From NCBI GenBank assembly GCA_020086605.1, contig JACBWW010000018.1:16108419-16172418 (forward strand): a DNA stretch of 64,000 nucleotides. The letters run 5' to 3'. Source of the stretch: Lanius collurio (taxonomy: Eukaryota; Chordata; Aves; Passeriformes; Laniidae). Made by a program: the position numbers and the translations under genes. The notes under the pieces are model-generated. The model did no database searches and was not told where the DNA came from. It saw only the letters and a program-made list of their open reading frames with translations. Shown in pieces: positions 27,901 through 37,401 of this stretch (the first letter of the stretch is position 1; each line of letters starts with the position of its first letter).

Positions 27901-30900
27901 GGGGATTGCTGGAGGAGAGCTACTGTGTAGTCACAGCCCTGTCTCTTGACAGGAATGTGGTCCTCTGGAGTCAGAAGCCATGGTGATGGGTGTCCTGAGC
28001 AAGGCTTTTGATGTCCTGGTGCTGAAGTTTGGAGTCCAGAAGCGCATCTACTGCAATGTAAGTACCTCACCAGTGTGAGACAGTACCAACACTGCCTCGC
28101 CAGAGAGGGCTGCAGCAGCCTGGCATCACTGCAGGCAGTGGCTGGTTTAGTGCCAGTCCTGCAAACAGCAGGGGTGACATGAATTCCTTCAAGTCCCTCT
28201 CTGGGCCAGCCAGAGGGGAGGGAACCTTCCTGGAGTTTCTCTTCCATCCCTCAGCCCAGACAGGCACAAGGGACTGGGGGGTCTGGATCAGCCCAGTCTC
28301 TGAGGACCAGCTTCTCCCTGTGACGTGCGGGGGTTGATCTAGCCCAGGTAAAAGGGAATAAAGCCAGATTCAGAGGAACAGAGATAAGCATGGATCTGAA
28401 GGAAGGAAAGGGAATGAGGCTGGTTTTCATTTCATTTAATCAGACGGTTTATCTGGGGCTGTGACAGCAGCGCTGTGGGCCAGCACCTGCAGTTGGTGAC
28501 AGCATCCTCTCTTAATAACCTGGTTATATGGCTGGCAATGACATCTTTAAACAGGACATAGAGTGTGATATATGGGCTGGTGGTGTATCACAGCAGCCCC
28601 TGATTTACACACTAGGCTCAGGCTCACGGGCTGCTGCATCCCAGTTGTTAAAGAGCTGCAGAGGCAGCGTGCTGGGCAAAAGCAGCACCAGCCCCATCCA
28701 CAGGGAAGGTGGAGGAGGAGAGCTGGTGGGGGGACATGTTCCCAACGTTCTCCCTGCCTGCAGGCGCTGCCCTTGGTGGACTTCCGCTTCCAGAAGGCAG
28801 GGAAGAAGCCAGAGCTGACACTCCTGTGGGAACCAGAGGAGCTGGAGGAGGAATCTGTGCCCCAGGTAAGACGCCCACAGCATTGAACAGGCTCACAACA
28901 CCATGGGACTGGCATGGAGGCTGTGTGCAACATGTGGATCCTGTGATGTCTGCAGGGACAGGTCCAGGAGACAGGTCTTGCCTTGCAGGGTGTCATGTCC
29001 TGCTGTCCCTCTGTGTCCCTTTCCCAGTGAGTCCCACTTCAGCCTCAACTTCTTCTGCCATCCAGCCCAGTCCCATCCCATCGCTGTCCTCACAATTTGA
29101 CCCCTCCACAGCCTTCAGTCCCTGCCCTGCCTGCTGTGTGCCCTGCTTCCCAGTTCAGTTTCCTCCAGAAATTGAATTAACATGCTGTTTACTTCCTCCT
29201 TCCAGATCATCAATTAAGATGTTAAGTAAAATCAGGCCTAAGGCAGCTCCTGTCTAGACCCTTCCCCCCATCCTGGCATTCTTTGCCCCTGACACGGCCT
29301 TTTCTTGGGGTTTCCATCCTAGTGACAAGGTTGAGTCTGAATTAGGAGAAATTTTTTAAATCAGACTTCCTGAGATGCAGTGTCAAATGGTTTAACAGCA
29401 TCTAGAAATCTCTCTCTTGTGTCCCTGTCATCTATTAACTTGGTAACTCAATCAAAGGGAGCAATCTCATTTGTCTGGCTTGATTAAGTGGTGCTTCTTT
29501 GCCAGCTTTTGTCTGGCATGGCTGTAAAACCCCAGCTGTGTTGACTGCTGTGATCTTTGCCTGAAGGGCTGAATCCCAGCTTCTCCCTGCACCACCCCAG
29601 GGGCTCTGCACTTGAGCCCCAATTCCATTCAAGCTCAGCACACATCCCATCCTTGCTCACCTAGGGATCCTGACACAGAGTGGGCTGACCCTCCCATCTG
29701 GTGTGGTCTGTGTCCTGGAGAGTCCTTCCCTTCCCAGGGTGGATGTTGTGATCAGAGCTGGATCCAACTCTGCAGACATTTCTGCAGGCCTCCCTCCCTT
29801 TGAATCTGAGCTTTCCTGTCTCAGCTTGGCTCAGAGAAGCCCCGTGGATGCAGCCTGGAGTGGCCTCAGTTCCTCCTTTCCTACAGGAGCAGGGATCACT
29901 TACACCCTAGCAGGGAGCTGATGAAAAATGATGCCCCAGCATGAGCAGGGCCCATTTTGGTTAAGCAAACAGTTGGTAGAGGGAACTCCTCCACGAACCC
30001 TCCACACCTCCTAAGAAAACACTGGAGCTCTCCCATGGGATCAGGCTCTGAGCAATCCTCTGAGCCAGCAGATCCCTAGTTTATAAATCTTCAGTCCTGG
30101 GATGAACCAGATCCCTGTGAGCCATGCTGAACTCTGGTAGATATCACCTGGACACCCCACAGCACCAAGCACGCCAGCTCCCCACCTGACCCCAGTGCTT
30201 GGCCTCTGCTTCCAGGTTTAGCTGAGCCTGGCCAGGCAGTGGGAACATCAGGGAAGGCTGTTAATGAGAAGCTGTGCCGGGGTCTGGGCTGTTCAGCCCT
30301 GCCATGGAGGGGAGGTGTTGCCCCCATTTCTCTCTGATATCCAGGAGATTACCAGGGCCTCAGTGGACACCACTGAGGGGTGAAGTAAGAAGTGGATCTA
30401 ACACTCAGGGGATTTGATGTGAAATTGTGCTGTTTCATGGCAGTTCAACAAAGGGATGAGGCAGGATTGCAATGGAGAATGCTGATGCTCCCCCTTTGAT
30501 TCCCCCACACTGGGGGGCTGCCCCATGACCATCACCCCTTGCACTGCAGCCAGCTGGGGTGGGCAGGGGCTGGTGTTCAGTAGCCCACAGCTCTCTGGCC
30601 AGCCACTTGTGATAGGATTTTCCTGCAGGTTGCTCCTCGCTGGCCACTTTGGTACATTTGAGTCTCAATGAGATTTTCCTGTTCTGAGTGATTAATCTGG
30701 AGCAGCCAGTGCTGGATGAGCTGGGAAGTGTTGGACAAGGTTACAAGCTCTGTGCCTGCTTCTCCTGGGGCAAGCCCTGAGCAGATGGCCCCAGTGAGCC
30801 CTGCTACACCACAGGGCTTGGGGATGGGCTTCAGCAAGCAAAGTCCCCAAATGTTTGGGCATGACCCCAGGAAAGCCCTTCCCAATGTCCCAGCCAGCTC

Positions 30901-31723
30901 CTTAACTGTGCCTCAAGGACAGACCAGATCAATACTTTCCATTTCTAATCCATACAATTGCAGGAAGAGCTGGGGTCAGGGAAGCAGGGAGGTGGTAGCA
31001 GCAGCACCGTTGCTGAGCAGGAGGAATTGATTTTCTGGGGGCTACATTCCCTTGCATCTCTCATCCATTGTGCTCCCTTCCCGTGTCTCCTCTTTCTATG
31101 GGAGCTCAGGCAGATTGTTCCCTCCTTGTGGGATGCTGATGAAATGCTCAATGTGGTGTGGAAAACCCTTCTCACCACAGCCCGACATTGGCTCTTGGCC
31201 AGGCTCCATTAAGGGATGATGTGGTTCTGCAGCTGGAGAGCGAAGGCATGGGGGGCCTCGAGGGGAGGTTGAGACCCAAAGCCAAGGGCACAAATGGCCA
31301 CAATCCTTCCTAGACTGTGTGGAGAGCAAGTCGGGGCCTGCTCAGGCTGGGATAAGTGTGGATGTTTTGGGAGGCTCTTTTAGGTTGATTTGGGTTCCCT
31401 AGCTGGTGTCAGAGCCCTTGATGTTGCCCTTGAGGATGCTGCCTTCAGCCCCAGGAACACCCTGCACACCAGCAGAGCTATCTGAATCCATCCTGCCCCA
31501 TTCCTTGCTTCCTTGTGGGTGCACTGATGGAGGTAGCAAAAGCCAGCACAGCTGTAAGCAAATCTTGGTGTGATGCCAAGCTGTCTGAAAATCCTCTTTT
31601 CTCTCTTTCTCTCCCTTGCTGAAGGTGATCACCATTTTCACACTGGTGGAGGTGGTACTGACGGCGGATGGTGGCCCCCTCAAGTACAGTGCCCTGCTCA
31701 AGAGGCCAAGCTCGAACAAGTGA
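21941..31723 (+). CDS. DIS3L2: DIS3-like exonuclease 2, C-terminal seven exons (partial)
   Basis: DIS3L2 is the cytoplasmic 3'-5' exoribonuclease that degrades oligouridylated RNAs such as pre-let-7. Seven coding exons are visible: 21941-22124, 23300-23386, 27336-27483, 27592-27722, 27953-28057, 28764-28865 and 31625-31723 (stop TGA). All have GT/AG borders and phases that join into 284 residues. The first begins [15 protein letters not shown]. The third carries the RNB-family signature [18 protein letters not shown]. The fourth to sixth encode the S1 RNA-binding part ([19 protein letters not shown], then [19 protein letters not shown]). The catalytic aspartates lie in exons left of the window. 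The protein ends at LLKRPSSNK, lacking the acidic tail of about two dozen residues I remember from human. Two large introns (23387-27335 and 28866-31624) hold repeats. The host gene extends leftwards beyond base 1. Confidence 0.95.
23387..27335 (+). other. DIS3L2: DIS3L2 intron, 3.9 kb
   Basis: Between the [13 protein letters not shown] exon and the [13 protein letters not shown] exon. I see no additional exon. It contains one copy of a 32-bp sequence (24445-24476) found again at 28173-28204. Otherwise it is unique-looking sequence. Confidence 0.8.
24445..24476. repeat. 32-bp interspersed sequence, copy 1
   Basis: Starts GGTGACATGAATTCCTTC and is identical over 32 bases to 28173-28204, in the same orientation. 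Flanks differ, so it is probably a conserved core of an old dispersed repeat that I cannot name. Confidence 0.7.
28173..28204. repeat. 32-bp interspersed sequence, copy 2
   Basis: Second exact copy of the sequence at 24445-24476. It sits about 115 bp downstream of a DIS3L2 exon end (28057), in the following intron. Family unidentified. Confidence 0.7.
28866..31624 (+). other. DIS3L2: Last DIS3L2 intron, 2.76 kb
   Basis: Separates the [20 protein letters not shown] exon from the terminal exon. It contains the decayed CR1 reverse-transcriptase fragment near 29.14-29.51 kb. I see no further exon or named element in the rest. Confidence 0.8.
29140..29510 (-). repeat. CR1-type LINE reverse-transcriptase remnant
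   Basis: Read on the - strand, this segment translates, with frame breaks and stops, into recognisable CR1/L3-type reverse-transcriptase pieces: [30 protein letters not shown] (family form: FLDFSKAFDTVSH-like), and, after a gap, [15 protein letters not shown] (family form: LGPVLFNIFINDL-like). The order matches the RT domain. The element is antisense to DIS3L2 within its last intron and is clearly inactive through substitutions and in-frame stops. Confidence 0.7.
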
Positions 31724-32165
31724 GAGCCCTGGCTCCGTGGGCTCCCCACTGCTAATGCTCCCTCAGCCTCCCAGGCCCTGCAGTGGCACCCACTGGAGAC
31801 AGAAGAGACCCACTAAAGGACTTTGGGGTTTTGAGTTTTAAAACCATTGTGGTTTTATTTGTATTCGGATTTTAACTCCAGCTGGGAGTGGAGCTTGAGC
31901 CTGCCCCAGGCAGAACATTTCTACTCTCGGGTATTTTTAGCTTTATGCTTTCTTAAGTTTTTTTTTAAGGCAGTGGTGTCCATCCCCAGCTTCAGTGCCC
32001 ATGGTGAGGGCTGAGATGGGGGTATGTATCCCCAGGAGCAGAGGGGGGCTGGCTCCACCATCCCAGGTGGGATGTGGATGCAGTGGGATGCAGCCATGGG
32101 GCCGTGCAGGAGGGTTTCTTGCAGGGTTGTGTGTCATGTAATAAAAGCCGGGTCAGCAGCTGTGT
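31724..32165 (+). terminator. DIS3L2: DIS3L2 3' UTR and poly(A) signal
   Basis: About 420 bp after the stop codon, AATAAA occurs at 32140-32145 (context TGTAATAAAAGCC), followed by a GT-rich stretch (AGCTGTGTGTGGAGC), which is the usual downstream element. Cleavage probably falls near 32160. Confidence 0.75.
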
Positions 32166-33369
32166 GTGGAGCTCGCACAGGTTTTATTTTGTGCCCTGCA
32201 TGTTCCCCCCAGCTGGGGGATCCCAGCAGTAACTCATCTCCCAGGAAGCCCCCTGCCTTCCCCTGCCTGCCATTTCCCAGGCACTATGAAATCCAAGTGG
32301 CCTCACTGCCTGTCCCAGCCTCAGATATGCTTGGCCAGATGTGAAATCAAGACAGGTGTTCCCAGCTCCTGATCCAGCAGGTATTCCCTCAGTCCCTCCA
32401 ACTTCACCAGGAGTCCCTGTGTGTCTCCTCCAGTCCCTCACACCTTGGCCTCTTCCCTGTGGCACTGTGTCCTTGCATCCAGCACCTCACTGACCAACTG
32501 ACCTCTGCCATCTCCAGCCACCTCTGCCTGCTCTCCGTACCCATGTCCCCCACCCACGCTGTGCAGGGTGTGTCAGGGGCATGGGCTGCTCTCACAGCCT
32601 CCACATCATCACAGGCAGTGTCTGGTGAAGGGATTGACCTCTGGCAAGAAGGAATGAATCCATTGTGCCAGGCAGAGAGGGAGCCCTGCATCACTGTGCC
32701 CCATCAGTGGTGACACATCAGCCCTTTGCAGGAGCTGGCCAAACCCCAAATGCCTGGATCAGGATGGGAGATCAGGGCAGGGTACACAAGACAGTTCCAG
32801 GCGCTGGTGAAGCCATCAAGGACACCTGTAGTCCCCAAGGGTTGTGCTCCTGTATCGTCCTTTCGGATGGCCTGGTGCAATCATGGGTGGATGTCACCTG
32901 ATGTTGGTGACATAGGGCTGTTCCCTGCCCACAGCAGCTACCCCACTGTGCAGGTGTGCTGGCATTGGCTGTCCCAGGGCACCCAGCCTGTCAGGCACCA
33001 GCTGTCCCAGGAGCTCACAGGCAGTATGTAACTGTCTGCTGGGACAGGACCAGAGGACACTGACACCAAAGCCAAGATGTCCACCCCCTACCCCGCAGCC
33101 CAGTGTCCCCCTCCTCAGGTTTGTCTCAGGGGAAACCAGGCAAATCCAGCCTGGCCCAGCTCAGCCTGTCTGCAAAAACAGCCCTTTGCCCTGTGCCCTC
33201 CCTCCCACTCCCTGGGGTCCTGCAGGAATCCGCCCCCATGGGAGCTGGGGCCCAGAGGTGCCCTGGTCCTCAGGGACAGGCTGGAGGTCCTGCCTTGCTG
33301 GTGGGGGAAGGGATAGCCCCGGGGAGGAGCTGGGGCCATTGGGAGGGCTGGGAGATAGTCCGTGGTGAA
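32166..33369. other. Intergenic space DIS3L2 - first alkaline phosphatase
   Basis: Roughly 1.2 kb of GC-rich unique sequence between the DIS3L2 poly(A) site and the proximal promoter of the first phosphatase. Open frames here show no family resemblance and no repeat was recognised. Confidence 0.6.
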
Positions 33370-33370
33370 T

Positions 33371-33413
33371 GTTATCAGCCCATCGTCTCACGGGACAGGG
33401 AAGAGCCATAAAG
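33371..33413 (+). promoter_or_regulatory. Candidate proximal promoter of first phosphatase gene
   Basis: GTTATCAG (33371-33378) contains a GATA-factor-type site, and a TATA-like ATAAAG lies at 33408-33413, about 55 bp before the chosen ATG (33466). A start of transcription near 33437 would give a short 5' UTR. GATA control is known for intestinal alkaline phosphatases; here it is inferred from motifs only. Confidence 0.3.
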
Positions 33414-33465
33414 GGCTGTGCCCTGGATGAAGGCAGCATTCCAGGACGGAGCCAGGGTGGGCAGC

Positions 33466-36400
33466 ATGGGGCAGCTGCTTTCCCCTGGAACCTGCCTTCT
33501 CCTCTGCTTCCTCGCCCAGCTCACTGCTGCAGCCTCTGATGACAGGGGACATGTGGGACAGTGGGGTAAGAGCCTCTGGTGGGGGATGCTGGCGCTGGTG
33601 TCATTTCCCTGGGGGTCTCCGGGGACCACAGTGCCTCCCCATGGGATACCAGCGAAGGGGAGCCCTCACAGCCACCTCAGAGGGGTCTTAGACCACAGCC
33701 TTTGAATGGGTTGGTCGCAGCCCCCGGCCAAAGCAGGCCCTGCCCCCCATCCCTGCTGCTCCTAATCCCCATCTCTGACTTTGGATGAAGTGCCCCAATA
33801 GCCACAGCCAGCTGTGGTTACTCAGCCATTGCACACTCTATGTGGCTGATCCTCTGGCTCCTCATCCACTGCCAAGAGGTACAAGGGACTTCCTTGCAAA
33901 ACCGTGCCTCAGTTTCCCCTCTGCAGGTGGTTTCTGAGCATTGCTGGGCTGCAAAAGACCATGCTGATCTCCAGGGGATTTCTGGTCCCCCATGGAGTGA
34001 GTTTACAGCAGCTCAATTCACCTTGGGTAGAGATGGCCACGCTGGACCCGTGGAGGCTCCCAGCTCTGTCTCATCTCCAGATGCTGAGAAGACCCCGGGC
34101 TACTGGAATAAAGGGGCCAGGAGGAGGCTGGAGTTGGCCCTGGCCTTGCAGCCAGCGGCACAGCGGGCCAAAAACATCATCCTCTTCATGGGTGACGGTG
34201 AGTGCCCTGGGTCACCGCCACGCCCTGCAGCTGTGGCTGATGAGAAGATGGGGTTGGGGCTGGGACAAGCCCTCGGGCAGTGCCTGGGGAGGGCAGGGCT
34301 GTCCCTGGTCCCAGCCCCCTGCCACCCTATGACTCGGACATGCCCACAGGCATGGGGCTGTCCACCATGTCAGCGGCTCGGATCTACAAGGGGCAGCTGT
34401 CCGGCGGCTCGGGCGAGGAGAGCATCTTGGCCATGGAGACCTTTCCCCACATGGCCCTGGCCAAGGTGAGTGGGGCAGTGCTGGAGGGACACTCCTGCTG
34501 TCCCTGCTCGAAACTCCACTGCACCTGTCTTGCTCCCAGACCTACACCATCGACCGGCAGGTGCCCGACAGTGCTGGCACAGGCACCGCCTACCTCTGTG
34601 GGGTGAAGGCCAATGCCAAGACTCTGGGACTGAGCGGGGCGGCCGTCTATGGAAAATGCCGCACCACCTTTGGCAATGAGGTGGACTCCATCCTGCACCG
34701 GGCCAGGCTGGCAGGTGCGGAGCAGCTGGAAACCCTGTCAGAGAGCCTGGCGTGGCCATCCTGTGCTGTGCAGAGCTGGATGGACTCCCTGTAAACTCTT
34801 GCCCGTGCTGCAGGCAAGTCTGTGGGCATCGTGACGACCACGCGGGTGCAGCACGCGTCCCCCGGGGCAGCCTATGCACACTCGGCCAGCCGGGGCTGGT
34901 ACGCTGATGCCAACATGCCCAGGGAGGCCCTGCGGGACGGCTGCAAGGACATCGCCTACCAGCTGGTGCACAACACCGACATCAACGTGAGCTGGGGAGC
35001 GGGAGAGGGAGGGAGGGGGCACTGGGAGCACTGGGAGGGTCTGCTGAGCTCCCTGGCAGGTGATCCTGGGTGGCGGGAGGATGTACATGACCCCCAAGCG
35101 GACTCCGGACCCCGAGTACCCGGAAGACCCGGATCAAAATGGCACCAGGAAGGATGGCCGGGACTTGATTGCTGAGTGGCTGAGTGACAAGCAGGTAGTG
35201 TGCCAGGGAAGAGGGAATGTGACTCTAGGCACAGAGTGCATGCCATTGGCACAGAGTGTGTGCCATTGGCACTGGCTCTGCTCTCGCTGGCAGGGTGCCC
35301 GCTATGTCTGGGACAAGAAGGGCCTGGATGCAGTTGAAGATGACTCTGTGAGCCACCTTATGGGTAGGAGCATCATTGCCTGCACCAATGGCAATCCTTC
35401 CTCCTCCTCCCTTCTCTGAAGGTGTCAGCAGGGGCACAAAGCATGGCATGGACCCCCTCAACCTTCTCCCCCAGGCCTCTTTGAGCCCAAGGATATGAGG
35501 TATGAGCTGAACCGCAACACATCCACGGACCCCTCCATTGTGGAGATGACAGAAAAGGCCATCCGCATCCTGCGCAGGAACCCCAATGGCTTCTTCCTCT
35601 TTGTGGAAGATGAGTAGCTCCAGGCGGGCACTGTGGCTGGGGCTGGGGTGGGATCTGGGTCCTGGGAGCACGTGGCCCCCCAAGGGGACCAGGGAGAGGG
35701 TGACAGCCACATTCCCCATGTAGGTGGCAGAATCGACCATGGCCACCACAGTGGCCGGGCCAAGCAGGCGCTGATGGAGGCCGTGATGCTGGACCGGGCG
35801 GTGGCACGGGCGGGCGAGCTCACCTCCCCCGCTGACACCCTGACTGTGGTGACAGCTGATCACTCCCATGTCTTCACCTTTGGGGGCAGCACACCCCGTG
35901 GCAACTCCATCTTCGGTGGGTCTTGAGGAGGGGCAGTGAGCATCCCTCTTCCCACCTCACTCTGTTGCTGCCATGAGAGGCTAAGCTGGCCCAGGCGAGG
36001 GAGCTGGGGAGGGGTACCCAGCTGGGACAGGGGGTGACAATGTCTTTCTCTGTGCCAGGGCTGGCCCCTAAGAAAGCCAAGGACAAGCGAGCCTACACCA
36101 GCATCCTCTATGGCAATGGTCCTGGCTACAGCATCCGTGACGGGGCCCGTCCAGCTGCCAGCCTCCCTGCTGCAGGTACGAGTTGGTTGGGGACAGATTC
36201 CCAGTGAGTCTGTTGGGGATTGGGTGGAGGCACAGGGTAGCTGGGGACAACATCCCACTGGCATGGCCACAGAAATCACGCTGACACAGGAGTGATGGGA
36301 GCTGTTCCTCCACCTCTGTGACATGTCAGAGAGCCAGACCCCCAGCCCCATTTCTTGTTTTCCCCCTGCAGAGGACAAAGACTACAGGCAGCAGGCAGCT

Positions 36401-36658
36401 GTGCCCCTGGAGACAGAGACTCACAGCGGGGAGGATGTGGTGGTGATGGCCCAGGGCCCCATGGCCCACCTCTTCCATGGGGTGCAGGAGCAGCACTACA
36501 TCGCCCATGCCATGGCCTACGCCGCCTGCCTTGCGCCCTATGCCACAGAGCCCGGGTGCAGGGCAGCCCGCAGGGCCTCCCATGGCACACAGTGCTCCCC
36601 ACAGCCCCTGCTCGCCCTCCTGGCCCTCTGCATAGCGGCCCTCATAGTGGGGGGCTGA
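33466..36658 (+). CDS. Intestinal/placental-type alkaline phosphatase, upstream copy, with AT exon-8 donor (possible pseudogene)
   Basis: Alkaline phosphatases are GPI-anchored ecto-enzymes that hydrolyse phosphomonoesters with two zinc and one magnesium ion. Exons: 33466-33565, 34081-34197, 34350-34465, 34540-34714, 34814-34986, 35060-35194, 35294-35363, 35475-35609, 35724-35915, 36059-36175, 36372-36658; together 538 codons in phase. A signal peptide ([20 protein letters not shown]) opens it. Key residues are kept: D72, nucleophile S122 in [15 protein letters not shown]183/S185, E340, D345/H349 in RIDHGHH, D386/H387/H389 in ADHSH, H461. A hydrophobic end ([16 protein letters not shown]) fits a GPI signal. 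Oddity: the exon 8 donor is AT (35610-35611) where the sister gene has GT; read-through gives a stop after E340-D-E. Exon 7 is one codon short and exon 1 has about 12 extra residues. Upstream in-frame ATGs exist, but 33466 best starts the signal peptide. Confidence 0.85.
35229..35268. repeat. Tandem repeat, 20-bp unit, two copies
   Basis: GGCACAGAGTGCATGCCATT (35229-35248) is followed by a copy differing at two positions (35249-35268). It lies in intron 6 of the upstream alkaline phosphatase gene. Confidence 0.85.
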
Positions 36659-36701
36659 GAGGCTCTGGCTGAGTCCCACTGCGGACAGGACCAAGGGATG
36701 C

Positions 36702-36707
36702 AATAAA
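36702..36707 (+). terminator. Poly(A) signal, first alkaline phosphatase
   Basis: AATAAA lies 44 bp after the stop codon, followed within 15 bp by a GT-rich stretch (CAGGTTGTTTGTC). Its presence shows that 3' processing signals are kept in this copy despite the exon 8 donor change. Confidence 0.7.
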
Positions 36708-36724
36708 ACAGGTTGTTTGTCTCC

Positions 36725-37401
36725 ATCCATCAAGCAAAGGTTCACAGCGGTGGTCACCTCCTGAGATGCTGCCCCATGCCTGCTTCCCCAGTTGGTTGTG
36801 GCTCCTGGTTCTCCCCTAGGACCAGCACTGGAGAATGGGGTGAAGGAGATGATGAAATGCGGGTGAGGGGAGGCCGTGCCCTCCACAGCTCTGCCCGTTT
36901 GGGGCACAGTACACAAGGGCTGGTACATTCCTGGCAAGGGCTGAGCAAGGAGCAGAGTTTTAGTCAACATCCATGGATTTATTGCTCAAGAAAGCCTGGG
37001 CAGAGAGCAGGGTGCTCAGTGCATGAGTGATCCCAGGTGCTCCCCATACCCACCATTGTCCCAGATCCAGTGCTCAGCGCTGCCCATGGCACCCTGGGAC
37101 AGGACACTGCCTTGCCTGGGACTACAGCACCATGGCCAGGGCAGGATTTCCTGCCAGCACTGCACATCCTCTTCTCCCTGCATCTGTCTGTGCCCCAAGC
37201 CCATCTGTGCCCAGCAGGCACAGGGTGTTGTGCCAAGGAGGTGCCATCAGCCCAGCCCTGCGGCCTTTGTGCGAACTGCTCAGCAGAGACATGCTGAACC
37301 CCTCCACACACCCTGCTGGGGCTGATCCCTGTCCAAAGTCCCTCCCCAGATCTGCTGGATTTACAGACACTGCCAGCAGCGTTGGGCTGTCAGATCTCAC
37401 C
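36725..37401 (+). promoter_or_regulatory. Spacer and candidate promoter of second phosphatase gene
   Basis: About 0.7 kb separates the two phosphatase genes. Just upstream of the second start lies GTCCAAAGTCCCT (37331-37343), which contains the CAAAGTCC core of HNF4-type sites, in keeping with gut or kidney expression. No strong TATA box is seen. The rest of the spacer shows nothing recognisable. Confidence 0.25.
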
